Origin: Methanothrix thermoacetophila PT
GTDB lineage: Archaea; Halobacteriota; Methanosarcinia; Methanotrichales; Methanotrichaceae
Assembly: GCF_000014945.1 (NCBI RefSeq)
Contig: NC_008553.1
Span: forward strand, 1,178,001 to 1,242,000
Direction of reading: 5' to 3'
Length of the DNA stretch: 64,000 bases
Under the pieces are notes generated by a model. That model searched no databases. It worked only from the letters and a program-made list of their open reading frames with translations, and was not told where the DNA came from. The stretch's first letter is position 1. The number at the start of each line of letters is the position of its first letter. Below are positions 53,142 to 61,814 of this stretch, piece by piece. Both the position numbers and the translations under genes were made by a program.

Positions 53142-53837
53142 ATGCGATCTCTTGTACCTTTTGTCATCCCGATGCTTTTGATGCTTGCCATGGGGGCAGC
53201 GGCTCATCAGCCTTTCTTTGAGGGTGTGGATATCACAGCGGGTGATCCCTGGGTTGTGGAGGACCCGACGATCTCAACTGCGATTTACGCGACTCTGGAT
53301 GCTCCTGAGGATGTGGATTACTATTCATTCAATGCCACCCGCGGCCAGACGATACTGCTGAGCATACTCATACCACAGATTGAGGGGCATGAGAATTTCA
53401 AGCCCCGGATGGCGCTGATGGGTCGTGGTCTCGCACCGGCCAGGCCTCCTGTGAGGGTGTACAAACCGGAGGGCTTCGGTACTGTGATGCTGAATCCGCC
53501 GGAAAACGCGACCACCTTCTTCGAACCGTTCACCCGCACCACATACTGGACCCGTCAAAAGGAGCTTGTGAGGATTCCGGCTGATGGCCGGTACCTTGTG
53601 GCCGTCTGGGATGATTCGGGGATGGTGGGTAGATACGTCTTCGTAATCGGCGATCGCGAGGTTCCTGGTGGAGATCTCGCATACCCGTTGAAGATTCGGG
53701 GATACTGGAGACCTCTGGCAGAGGCCGGCCAGAACAGATCCCAGAACGAGAGCGCCCCCATGAGACAGCCAGGCATGGAAGCAGTCGCGGCATCGATATG
53801 CATGGTGCTCACATTTCTGTTGAGAAGGGTGTGGTGA
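53142..53837 (+). CDS. Exported protein with C-terminal anchor
   Basis: The 231-residue protein has a signal peptide (about 1-21, ending GAAAH), a beta-rich domain with PPC-like features (DVDYYSFNATRGQTILLSIL, then YLVAVWDDSG) and a hydrophobic C-terminus (AVAASICMVLTFLL) closing in RRVW. N-x-S/T sites are present. Function unknown; domain type suggests an accessory or cell-surface protein. A TATA-like GGTATATACA lies near 53029. Confidence 0.75.
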   Translation: MRSLVPFVIPMLLMLAMGAAAHQPFFEGVDITAGDPWVVEDPTISTAIYATLDAPEDVDYYSFNATRGQTILLSILIPQIEGHENFKPRMALMGRGLAPARPPVRVYKPEGFGTVMLNPPENATTFFEPFTRTTYWTRQKELVRIPADGRYLVAVWDDSGMVGRYVFVIGDREVPGGDLAYPLKIRGYWRPLAEAGQNRSQNESAPMRQPGMEAVAASICMVLTFLLRRVW

Positions 53838-53902
53838 GATCGGGCCCGGTGCCACCCCACATTGGGCCCGCAGAGCGTCCTGTGATCTCGCTATGGAGAG
53901 AA

Positions 53903-53912
53903 AGTTTTATCT
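53903..53912 (+). promoter_or_regulatory. TATA box of tRNA-His
   Basis: AGTTTTATCT is centred about 32 bases before the tRNA. Confidence 0.4.
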
Positions 53913-53939
53913 CCGATCACAGACTCGATCTCCTCGCGC

Positions 53940-54011
53940 GCCGGGATAGGGTAGTGGTCATCCTGCGGGACTGTGGATCCCTCGAGCCGGGTTCGAATCC
54001 CGGTCCCGGCC
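53940..54011 (+). tRNA. tRNA-His (anticodon GTG)
   Basis: Seventy-two bases fold as a tRNA. Acceptor stem GCCGGGA/TCCCGGC; D arm GGGT...TCCT with GG in the loop; anticodon loop CTGTGGA with GTG; T arm CCGGG-TTCGAAT-CCCGG; discriminator C. There is no intron and CCA is not encoded. The outer anticodon-stem pair is C-T. The base before position 1 is C, not the G-1 expected of tRNA-His, so G-1 may have to be added after transcription. Confidence 0.9.
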
Positions 54012-54075
54012 TGAGAACATCGTTTTTCATGCGTTGTCTCATATCATCGATGCTGGATACAGTATCACTTACCGC

Positions 54076-54972
54076 TCAGCGGCCGGCATTCGCGTTTCCA
54101 TCGAAAAACGGTGCCCTCCTCTTCACAGCCTCCAGGATCAGCCTCTCGATCTCATCCGGATCCGTCGATTTTATCTCCAGGAGGTTGTCGTTTCTCAGGA
54201 GGCATGGCTTCAGTCTTCCATCCGAGGTCACCCTGAGCCGATTGCAGTGCGCGCAGAACTCAGTGTTGTCCATGGGCCTGACGATCTCAACAACCGCGCC
54301 GTTCAGAAAGTACTTCCTGCGCCTGTGCATCTCTCTTGTCAGGACCATTTCTGCCTCCGACTCAAGCAGCCTCTCCACCCTCTCCAGATCACCCTTTGGG
54401 CCATCCCCTAGGAGCTCGATGAGCTGCAGAATCACTCCTCTTTTCCGGGAGAACTCGATCATCTCCGGAATCTCGCGCTCGTTCTCCCTCAGAACCACCA
54501 TGTTGAGCTTTACAGGTCTCAATCCGGAGAGCTGAGCTGCCTCTATCCCATCGAGGACCCTCTCCAGGTCGCCCCCTCCTGCGCCTGTGATTCGCCTGTA
54601 CATATCAGGATCCAGCGAGTCCAGGCTTATGTTGACCCTCGAAAGTCCGGCTGCAGCAAGCCCTTCAGCTCTATCTTTCAGGTATACGCCGTTGGTGGTG
54701 ATCGAGATCTCGACCCCGGGTGCGACCTCCTTGAAGCCAGCTATCATCTCCTCGAGATCACTGCGCATCAGCGGCTCTCCTCCTGTTATCTTCACGCTCC
54801 TTATTCCGAGACGTGATGCAGCGTTTACTACATTCACCGCCATCTCCCTGGAGATCTCCCCTCCCGTCACCTCTCCCTCGTGATGGCAGTAGATGCATCT
54901 CAGATTGCATCTGGATGTGACAGATATGCGCAGACCTGTGACCTTACGTCCGTATGGATCGATCAGGACCAT
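54076..54972 (-). CDS. moaA: GTP 3',8-cyclase MoaA
   Basis: A 298-residue radical SAM enzyme for the first step of molybdopterin synthesis. The SAM cluster is Cys22, Cys26, Cys29 in RCNLRCIYC. The C-terminal GTP-binding cluster uses the cysteines of EFCAHCNRLRV and LKPCL. It lacks the GG tail, as many archaeal forms do. The ATG at 54972 has a TATA box 27 bases upstream (leaderless); the longer frame has no support. moaC is at 4.2 kb. Confidence 0.95.
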   Translation of the reverse strand: MVLIDPYGRKVTGLRISVTSRCNLRCIYCHHEGEVTGGEISREMAVNVVNAASRLGIRSVKITGGEPLMRSDLEEMIAGFKEVAPGVEISITTNGVYLKDRAEGLAAAGLSRVNISLDSLDPDMYRRITGAGGGDLERVLDGIEAAQLSGLRPVKLNMVVLRENEREIPEMIEFSRKRGVILQLIELLGDGPKGDLERVERLLESEAEMVLTREMHRRRKYFLNGAVVEIVRPMDNTEFCAHCNRLRVTSDGRLKPCLLRNDNLLEIKSTDPDEIERLILEAVKRRAPFFDGNANAGR

Positions 54973-54993
54973 TGTGCTGAAGAATCGACTGAT

Positions 54994-55003
54994 ACTATTT
55001 ATC
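54994..55003 (-). promoter_or_regulatory. TATA box of moaA
   Basis: On the minus strand GATAAATAGT is centred about 27 bases before the ATG, implying a leaderless mRNA. Confidence 0.5.
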
Positions 55004-55114
55004 GGATTTGCTGTGCATAAGTTGTATGGAAAACGTTCATGACCAGATGAACAGGGTGGCAAATCGCTCGGCGCGCAGACAGGCGCGTTAGTGTATGTTC
55101 TGCGATTACAGATC

Positions 55115-55507
55115 TCAGTAACCTCCGAGCCGCCCGAGGGAGCGCTTGAGGTAGCTGAGCAGCGCCATCGAGAGCATCATCGAGAGAGCGAGCGCTGATA
55201 TCGCGTCCTCCCATCTGATGTCGCTCATCTCCATGAGGTACACGACGCCGCCTGAGAGGGTTGTGAGGAGTGCTGTTGATAAAAGAGATACAAGAAGCGA
55301 CGCAGCCACCGATCCCACCTGGTATCGCTCAAAGAGCGCGACGAATATGACGAAGCTTATCGCGGTTATCACGAGTATCAGGGAGTGCGGAAGAGTCGGG
55401 CCGTACATGAAGACCTGAATGAGGCCAAATGCGAGAAGAACAATGGTGATCCCGAGCAATGTGGAGGCCAGGAACGCCCTCAGGACATAGCTGTCGCGCG
55501 ATATCAT
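55115..55507 (-). CDS. Four-span membrane protein
   Basis: A 130-residue protein with four hydrophobic spans and a short basic C-terminus (YLKRSLGRLGGY). I recognise no family. It lies between moaA and a repeat element, on the same strand as moaA, with 142 bases between them. Confidence 0.7.
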   Translation of the reverse strand: MISRDSYVLRAFLASTLLGITIVLLAFGLIQVFMYGPTLPHSLILVITAISFVIFVALFERYQVGSVAASLLVSLLSTALLTTLSGGVVYLMEMSDIRWEDAISALALSMMLSMALLSYLKRSLGRLGGY

Positions 55508-55641
55508 CTATAATTTGTTTGCTTTTATTGAATATAAGGATTCTCTTTTTCCCAGAATAGTCCTCTCGCATACAGAGATTCTGAGTGGAATTGCGATATG
55601 CCAAAAAGCCGTGGAGAAAGGGATGCTCAGAGTTCAGCATT

Positions 55642-55761
55642 CGCTCTTATCCATATGATGGCTTGCCAGAAGAGACACAGGTCTTGCTATGCACTTCTGG
55701 ATGCTGAATGATTTCAGCAACCAGCTTGTATGTCCTTCAAGTTGCTAGAGACAAAAGAGCG
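55642..55761 (+). mobile_element. MITE-like element, family 2, with perfect 8-bp target duplication
   Basis: A 120-bp element, CGCTCTTATCC to ACAAAAGAGCG, so CGCTCTT/AAGAGCG are perfect 7-bp ends. It is flanked by TCAGCATT at 55634-55641 and 55762-55769. The interior (TGGCTTGCC, GTCTTGCTATGC, CTTCAAGTTGCT) matches the other family-2 copies. AGCAAC/GTTGCT form an internal stem. Confidence 0.82.
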
Positions 55762-55908
55762 TCAGCATTTACGCCATCTATCAATCCTGTTATATAAGAT
55801 AGTTGGACGAAAAGAGCTTTTGTGGAAAGATGGCGTAGCCCACACAGTCATGCTCTGAGCGATCGTATTATCTACCATTAACCAGCAAACTAACTTTGGT
55901 GTCTTCCC

Positions 55909-56808
55909 TTGTATGACGTCATCGTTGTGGGTGCCGGTCCGGCGGGTCTGACTGCCGGCATGTACTGCGCCAGAGGTGGCATGAAGACATTGATACTGGG
56001 AAATGTCTACACCTCACAGCAGTCAATGGGCGGACTTTACGAGAACTACCCTGGATTTCCGGATGGCATTCAGGGCATCGAGCTCTCGGAGCGGATGCTC
56101 TCTCAGGCGCAGAAGTACGGGGCAGAGTACAGGCAGGAGATGGTCGAGAAGATAGTCCACCTGGATGACACGTTCAGGATCAAGACCGAGAGCTGGGAGT
56201 ACGTCTGCAGAGCCCTGATCCTTGCCACCGGTGCGAGCCACAGGAAGCTTGGAGTTCCGGGAGAGGAGAAGTATGTCACAAGAGGTCTATCATACTGCGT
56301 TTACTGCGATGGCGCCCTCTTCAGGGACAGAACGACGGCCGTTGTCGGCTATGGCAACGGCGCGGCCCGGGCGCTGCTGTACCTCTCGAACATATGCAGC
56401 AGGGTCCATCTTCTATGTCCGCGGGAGAGGCTTGTTGCCGAGGCTGTGTACCTCGATCGGCTGAAGGGCATCAATAACATAACACAGACCTTCGGCGTCG
56501 AGGTGACACGCATCACAGGAGATGAGTTCGTCAGCGGCATTGAGTTCGTGGTCGGGGGGACGCCTAGGTCTCTGAAGGTGGACGGCATATTCGTGGAGAT
56601 GGGGGTCTCTCCAAACACAAAGCTCGCGGAGGATCTCGGGCTTGAGCTGACCGAAGGAGGATTCGTGAAGGTCAACCGCCTCACACAGGAGACATCGATG
56701 CCGGGCGTGTTTGCAGCAGGAGATGTCACGGGAGGAAGAATGCAGGTTGCAACCGCGGTCGGCTCGGGCGCATCAGCAGCTATAAGCGCAATGCGGTATA
56801 TCAGGTAG
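55909..56808 (+). CDS. trxB: Thioredoxin-reductase-like flavoprotein
   Basis: A 299-residue pyridine-nucleotide-disulfide oxidoreductase of low molecular weight. It shows GAGPAGLTAGMYC (8-20) for FAD, the redox pair CVYC at 130-133, GYGNGAARAL in place of the usual NAD(P) GxGxxA motif, and GVFAAGDVTGG. Several methanogen homologues use F420H2 or ferredoxin rather than NADPH, so the electron donor is uncertain. Start TTG at 55909. Two bases separate it from the archaeosine gene. Confidence 0.92.
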   Translation: MYDVIVVGAGPAGLTAGMYCARGGMKTLILGNVYTSQQSMGGLYENYPGFPDGIQGIELSERMLSQAQKYGAEYRQEMVEKIVHLDDTFRIKTESWEYVCRALILATGASHRKLGVPGEEKYVTRGLSYCVYCDGALFRDRTTAVVGYGNGAARALLYLSNICSRVHLLCPRERLVAEAVYLDRLKGINNITQTFGVEVTRITGDEFVSGIEFVVGGTPRSLKVDGIFVEMGVSPNTKLAEDLGLELTEGGFVKVNRLTQETSMPGVFAAGDVTGGRMQVATAVGSGASAAISAMRYIR

Positions 56809-56809
56809 A

Positions 56810-57754
56810 ATGATGAAGAGCGCTCGATCCCCTGTTGCAGTCTGGCGCGGCAGGGATCTTTTTGATGGAAGGGTTGCCGAATCCACTACAGTGATACTCA
56901 GGACCAGGGGCTGCAGATGGAACAGGTGTGTGATGTGCGGATATGCACAGGAGGGGGTCGATGCGAGCGCTGAGGATATCATCGCGCAGTTCAGATCGAT
57001 ACTCGATAAAGTCGAGGGCGCGGAGCTTGTCAAGATATATACCAGTGGCAGCTTCCTCGATCCTGCTGAGGTTCCTGAGGCAGCGCGCCTTGAGATACTG
57101 AGATCGCTGAGAGATATGGATGTTAGGAGGCTTGTCATAGAGTCCAGGCCGGAGTACATCGATCGCCTTGCGCTTGAGCAGATTCTCAGTTTCTTGGATG
57201 CGGAGATAGGCATCGGGCTGGAGAGCTCAAGCGATCTTGTGAGGACGTATCTGATTAACAAGGGGTTCACGTTCTTCGATTTCACAGGAGCCTCTGATAT
57301 GATACACTCTCTCGGAGGCCGTGTTAAGACCTACCTTCTCCTCAAGCCCCCCGGGCTATCTGAGATGGAGGCGATCGCTGATGCAATGAGGTCTGCGAGA
57401 GACGCAGAGCCCTACTCGGATATCATATCACTGAACCTCTGTAACGTCCAGAGGAACACACCGCTTGAGAGGATGTGGCAGCGCGGCGGTTACAGACCCC
57501 CCTGGCTCTGGTCAGCGGTGGAGGTGCTCCGAGAGGCTTCGCTGAAAATTCCGGTGATATGCGACCCTGTGGGTGCGGGTGCGCGGAGGGGGCCGCACAA
57601 CTGCGGCACATGTGATGGTTATGTTGCGGCTGCGATAAGATCTTTCTCACTGAGCCAGAGCCGGGCAGATCTCAATGTGGATTGCAGCTGCCGCTCAGTC
57701 TGGAGGAAGGTTCTGGAGCTCGAGGATCTCTCCTTCGGAGTTCCACTGGTTTGA
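56810..57754 (+). CDS. raSEA: Archaeosine synthase radical SAM subunit (RaSEA)
   Basis: A 314-residue radical SAM protein whose triad is Cys35, Cys40, Cys43 in RGCRWNRCVMCGY, the spacing of this family. It converts the lysine adduct made by ArcS to archaeosine at position 15 of tRNA. C-terminal cysteines lie in HNCGTCDG and CSCRS. It starts with ATGATG next to trxB. No arcS is in the window. Confidence 0.9.
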   Translation: MMKSARSPVAVWRGRDLFDGRVAESTTVILRTRGCRWNRCVMCGYAQEGVDASAEDIIAQFRSILDKVEGAELVKIYTSGSFLDPAEVPEAARLEILRSLRDMDVRRLVIESRPEYIDRLALEQILSFLDAEIGIGLESSSDLVRTYLINKGFTFFDFTGASDMIHSLGGRVKTYLLLKPPGLSEMEAIADAMRSARDAEPYSDIISLNLCNVQRNTPLERMWQRGGYRPPWLWSAVEVLREASLKIPVICDPVGAGARRGPHNCGTCDGYVAAAIRSFSLSQSRADLNVDCSCRSVWRKVLELEDLSFGVPLV

Positions 57755-57878
57755 TCAGAGAACGTGTTGAGCCTGTGGCACACGCAGCAACAACCGCAGT
57801 TCGCTCAGGACCGCCCGTCGAGCAGGGCGCACAGGAAAGTGTTATGAGCCACCACGCTCTCCCAGAGTAGGGATTCAG

Positions 57879-58550
57879 ATGATCGTGGTATACTCTCTGG
57901 GCGGATCTGTTCTCGCAGCACAGGATTCCGCCGGCCTCAAAAGATATGCTGAAGCGTTAAGGACGATCGCAAGGGACAACCAGGTCTATGTGGTCGTCGG
58001 GGGAGGGGCCCTCGCGCGTGAGTACATAGGGAAGGCGCGCGACGTGGGCGCGAGCGAGGCCCTCTGCGATTCGATAGGGATACTGGCGACCAGAATGAAC
58101 GCAGCTCTCCTGGCCGCGGCACTCGATGGGTCTGCGCCCTTCAGGGTGCCTGAATCTTATGATGATGCTATCGAAGCATCAAAAACATACAGGATGGTGG
58201 TCATGGGTGGGGTATCTCCGGGACAGACAACAGACGCGGTCGCAGCCCTCCTGGCGGAGTACACCCGTGCGACACTTCTGGTCATCGCCACATCCGTGAA
58301 CGGCGTTTACACCTCAGACCCGGAGAAGGATCCGGGGGCTGTGAAGATCCCCAGGATGGGTGCAAAGGACCTCTCCAGGATGATGAGCCAGATCGAACTC
58401 AAAGCAGGCTCGAAATCCCCTGTGGATCCGCTTGCAGCCAAAATAATCGAGCGGAGTCACATCCCAACAGTCGTTGTTGATGGGAGGAATGTGGCCAATC
58501 TGATCAGGGCGATAGATGGCACACACGATGGCACCGAGATTCGCAGCTAG
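57879..58550 (+). CDS. pyrH: Uridylate kinase (archaeal type)
   Basis: The 223-residue amino-acid-kinase-fold enzyme phosphorylates UMP. Visible are SLGGSVLAAQD at the N-terminus, VVGGGALAREYI, MGGVSPGQTTDAVAALLAEY and TSVNGVYTSDPEKDP, as in archaeal PyrH. The start is the ATG at 57879. It ends directly against the convergent CBS-domain gene. Confidence 0.94.
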   Translation: MIVVYSLGGSVLAAQDSAGLKRYAEALRTIARDNQVYVVVGGGALAREYIGKARDVGASEALCDSIGILATRMNAALLAAALDGSAPFRVPESYDDAIEASKTYRMVVMGGVSPGQTTDAVAALLAEYTRATLLVIATSVNGVYTSDPEKDPGAVKIPRMGAKDLSRMMSQIELKAGSKSPVDPLAAKIIERSHIPTVVVDGRNVANLIRAIDGTHDGTEIRS

Positions 58551-59417
58551 CTATGCTGGAGTCAGCGATCGGATTATGTCCAGGGGGTTGACCAGACCCC
58601 ATGGCACCCCACCTTCGGTGACCACAATCTGGGCTGCACCTGTCTTGCCCATGATCTTTATCGCCTCGTATATCAGATCGTCCGAGTCAATCGTCAGATA
58701 TCCTCTGGTCATGATCTCTCTGACATCAACACATGTGCGGCCCTCTGCAATCGCTCTCACGAGATCCGACAGGCTCACAAGTCCTGGCGAGCTTTCATCG
58801 ACGAGCGCCTCACTCACGCCGTTATGTATCATGGTTCTGGCGGCGTCCTGGATCGATGAGGAGGGGCTGATCCTGACCGCGCGGCGTGCGATCTTTTTCA
58901 CGGGTATCCTCGGCACCGAGATCATCTCACTGACCTTGAATATCAGCCTGCTCATCGTATCGTCCCTGCCGGTGACCTCTCCCTTTATGTAGAGCCTGTT
59001 CACCGGAGTTGGCCCTATCTCGATCTCATCTCCTATGTTGAAATCTCTGACATTCCCTGTGATCCGAACCATGCCGCTACAGCTGTCGTGCTGCATGACC
59101 TTGTTGAATATGATCTCGCTCGCAGAGGCGCCCTCAACCTGGACGCCGTTCTTGATTATCGGCACATCAACGACATCGCCGCTGTTGTCAAGGCACAGCG
59201 CCTCATAGGCAGCTCCAGTCGCCTTGTATCCGCCCTTTGGCCCCGGGACCCCCTCCACGAGATTCAGCGCCTTGAGCGACTGCATCTGGTTGCGTATAGT
59301 GCCAGGGTTGCGGTCGATCAGCTCTGCGATCTCTTCTCCCTTTACAGCTCTTCCCTCACGTCGATGTATGTTGATCAACGCGGTTAGTATATCCCTCTGA
59401 ACTGGTGTTAGCTCCAT
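58551..59417 (-). CDS. Helix-turn-helix protein with CBS domains
   Basis: A 288-residue regulator. The N-terminal winged helix (about 1-65: ELIDRNPGTIRNQMQSLKAL) is followed by a beta-barrel region with GDEIEIGPTPVNRLYIKGEVTG and then two CBS motifs (about 175-288), which usually bind adenosine nucleotides. Such archaeal proteins may sense energy state and control transcription; the targets are unknown. A TATA box at 59444-59453 gives a leader of about seven bases. Confidence 0.86.
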   Translation of the reverse strand: MELTPVQRDILTALINIHRREGRAVKGEEIAELIDRNPGTIRNQMQSLKALNLVEGVPGPKGGYKATGAAYEALCLDNSGDVVDVPIIKNGVQVEGASASEIIFNKVMQHDSCSGMVRITGNVRDFNIGDEIEIGPTPVNRLYIKGEVTGRDDTMSRLIFKVSEMISVPRIPVKKIARRAVRISPSSSIQDAARTMIHNGVSEALVDESSPGLVSLSDLVRAIAEGRTCVDVREIMTRGYLTIDSDDLIYEAIKIMGKTGAAQIVVTEGGVPWGLVNPLDIIRSLTPA

Positions 59418-59441
59418 AGCAATACGGAGTTACCATCATTA

Positions 59442-60551
59442 TTACCTATTTAGATTTTTGGATGGCCCTTTTAATCGCATAGGGCATCTGTTAATTCCTT
59501 TATAAGGAAAATCTGACATCCTTTTCCAGATTCTGGATAGCGATTCTCTGAGACCGTTTCCATAACTCTTCGGGTAGCATGCGCACGGGTACACGTCGCC
59601 AGATGGTGTGACATGCATCCAGCTTCTCCCCGCGAAGCATCCTAAGCGTTTGAGCGCCGCAGGCACGGAGAATATCCTCGGCGGGGGTGCGTTTGAGACG
59701 AACATCTCCAGCGCAGAGAGATCTGAATCATCCAGCATGATATCTTCTGAGCCGGCGCACCTGCCTGTCGGCACGACCTCGAAGAACGTGAGCTCATGCA
59801 CGCCCATTTTGCGCGCGAGCTCGTGGAAGCTCTGTAGATGCATTATGTTATCATGCCTCAGCACGACGTACAGGTCTACCAGCAACCCTGCGCTCAGCGC
59901 ATGCTTTATAGCGTTCATCGCATCTCTGTACACACCCTTACGCCCACGGATGGCGTCATGCTCCTCCTCCAGGGGGCTGTCCAGGCTCACGTTCACCGCC
60001 TGGAGCCCCGCATCTCTGAGCTGCTTCGCCAGACCATCTGTGAATCCGGCGCCGGATGTGAACATGGTGGTCACCGCCCGATCATCCACGTAGCTCACAA
60101 GCTCTGGAAGCTCTCTGTACATACACGGCTCCCCGCCATCGAATATTATGAGTGTGGATCCGAGATCGAGCGCCTGATCTATGATCCTCTGGACATCCTC
60201 AGGCTCAAGACTGAGATGTTCTCCAGTATCCGGCAGCGCGCAGTGTTTGCATCTGTTGGGACACTCCTCTGTCACGGATATCGTGATCTGGTCAGGGGTT
60301 CTTCTGCCGAGGGATGCGAGTACCTGGCTCCTGACAAACCGATCGAACGCCCTGCTCGGAACAGGTGGCAACCATGTGGATATGTACAAAGACTCTCCAG
60401 CGAATGCAGGGATGTTTCCATCTATCATCGAGAGGGTAGATGAGATCGCAGGAAGCCTTGAGAGAAGACCATCAGCCCTGACCCGGATTCTCCCCGAATC
60501 GACAGATGCCGTCGCCTTTAAAATAGGAGTGTCGCAGAGCGTGTAGTTCAA
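59442..60551 (-). CDS. Radical SAM/SPASM-type protein of unknown function
   Basis: A 369-residue protein. The SAM-cluster cysteines are Cys97, Cys101 and Cys104 in EECPNRCKHC, with FDGGEPCMYREL and VNVSLDSP as further radical SAM motifs. About 90 residues precede the cluster, starting NYTLCDTPILKATASV, which is unusual. Cysteines in CFAGRS, YPCACYP and NRCPMR may bind an auxiliary cluster. Substrate unknown. The TTG at 60551 has GGTGATC upstream; it is five bases from the hisI stop. Confidence 0.82.
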   Translation of the reverse strand: MNYTLCDTPILKATASVDSGRIRVRADGLLSRLPAISSTLSMIDGNIPAFAGESLYISTWLPPVPSRAFDRFVRSQVLASLGRRTPDQITISVTEECPNRCKHCALPDTGEHLSLEPEDVQRIIDQALDLGSTLIIFDGGEPCMYRELPELVSYVDDRAVTTMFTSGAGFTDGLAKQLRDAGLQAVNVSLDSPLEEEHDAIRGRKGVYRDAMNAIKHALSAGLLVDLYVVLRHDNIMHLQSFHELARKMGVHELTFFEVVPTGRCAGSEDIMLDDSDLSALEMFVSNAPPPRIFSVPAALKRLGCFAGRSWMHVTPSGDVYPCACYPKSYGNGLRESLSRIWKRMSDFPYKGINRCPMRLKGPSKNLNR

Positions 60552-60555
60552 ATGA

Positions 60556-60921
60556 TCACCGCTTGTAGACCTCATCCGGATCGAAGATCCTCTTCCCGAC
60601 TATCCTCCCGTCCAGGGTCCTGTAGAAGCAGGATCTGTATCCGGTGTGGCATGCACCCCCTTTCTGCTCCACCTTCAGAAGGATTGCGTCCTCATCGCAG
60701 TCGACGAGTATCTCTTTCACAATCTGCTCGTTTCCTGAGGACTCCCCCTTACGCCACAGCTTCCCCCGCGACCTTGACCAGTAGTGCGCAACTCCGGTCT
60801 CGAGTGTCTTGGAAAGCGCGATGCTGTTTATGTACGCCAGCATCAGCACCTCTCCCGTCTTCCAGTCCTGTGCTATTGCTGGAATCAGCTTGCCCTCCGG
60901 GATCTCAACCATGCTCATCAT
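60556..60921 (-). CDS. hisI: Phosphoribosyl-AMP cyclohydrolase
   Basis: A 121-residue zinc enzyme of histidine synthesis. Family marks are [35 protein letters not shown] and the metal cysteines in [20 protein letters not shown] and YRSCFYR. The ATG at 60921 is chosen since a TATA box is 25 bases upstream; the longer frame to 61029 includes that promoter. No hisE domain is fused. It heads the radical SAM gene. Confidence 0.94.
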   Translation of the reverse strand: MMSMVEIPEGKLIPAIAQDWKTGEVLMLAYINSIALSKTLETGVAHYWSRSRGKLWRKGESSGNEQIVKEILVDCDEDAILLKVEQKGGACHTGYRSCFYRTLDGRIVGKRIFDPDEVYKR

Positions 60922-60941
60922 TCCAAGAATGGTGGATGTAC

Positions 60942-60950
60942 CGTATAAAG
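60942..60950 (-). promoter_or_regulatory. TATA box of hisI
   Basis: On the minus strand CTTTATACG is centred 25 bases before the ATG, implying a leaderless mRNA for the hisI-radical SAM unit. Confidence 0.5.
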
Positions 60951-61133
60951 CTTGGGTGCTGTTTCTTTCATATGCAAGTGCCCCTCCTCCAAGGCCATTC
61001 GCCCTCGAGGGCGCCATCAGGATTCGCATGAACCCGCGCTAACGCCTGTCTGGAATCGATCTCGATTCTGCCCGCAAGAGATATATCCAAAAAAACTTGA
61101 CCTTAAGCCAATTAAGTTTAACAGGTGATCGGC

Positions 61134-61814
61134 TTGGATGTTGCAATCGCGCTCGGCGTTCTTACGGGGCTGCTGATATTCGCACTGAAGGCCAGCATGG
61201 GATGCGGGCTTGCGCATCTCAGCTGCAGAGAGATCGTACTGGTCGCATCAGGCTATCTCCTGGTGGCCACTGCAATGGGCTTTGTAATCGATCGAATGTC
61301 CATAGATCTGATGGCAGAGATGATCAGAGCAGGTGTGGCGATGCACACAGTTCTGGCAATCTGCCTTGTAGCCCTCGGAATGCTCACGCTGAGAGAATGG
61401 AGGCGCTCCGGTACGGACATCTCACGCAAGACCTTCTGGGCACTCTCGATCCCATGCCCTGCATGCATGGTGGCGACGTTTCTCTCGTGCGGCGTTCTTG
61501 CGGATGTCATCAAAATCTCACCTGCGAGAATCGGCGCAGCTGTGGGCCTCATGCTGTTCGTAACGATCACCTCGATCTCGCTGCTTCTGAGACGTATTCG
61601 AGGAGGGCCGGATATCATCGGGCGGGTGATGATGCTCCTGGGAGGGTTTTACATCCTCTCGATAATGCTCCTCCCATCATACATCCAGCTGCAGAAGACA
61701 TCTCTGGACTGTATAGCACCTGAGATGCATTCCGAGCTCGTTCCATCTTATCTGATCTTGCTGTTATTGATATCCATAGGATACGTAATCAGGAGGAAAG
61801 GTGTGATTGTATGA
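61134..61814 (+). CDS. DUF2162 integral membrane protein
   Basis: A 226-residue membrane protein of DUF2162 with about six spans and cysteine motifs within the membrane: KASMGCGLAHLSC near the N-terminus and IPCPACMVATFLSCG in the middle. The layout recalls CcdA/LysE-like transporters. The TTG at 61134 follows AGGTGATC; a GTG at 61125 is inside that site. It overlaps the ExbB-like gene by four bases. The substrate is unknown. Confidence 0.83.
   Translation: MDVAIALGVLTGLLIFALKASMGCGLAHLSCREIVLVASGYLLVATAMGFVIDRMSIDLMAEMIRAGVAMHTVLAICLVALGMLTLREWRRSGTDISRKTFWALSIPCPACMVATFLSCGVLADVIKISPARIGAAVGLMLFVTITSISLLLRRIRGGPDIIGRVMMLLGGFYILSIMLLPSYIQLQKTSLDCIAPEMHSELVPSYLILLLLISIGYVIRRKGVIV

Noticed and set aside
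53798-54535. A 245-codon plus-strand frame downstream of the exported protein
   Set aside because: It runs across the tRNA-His gene and antisense to moaA.
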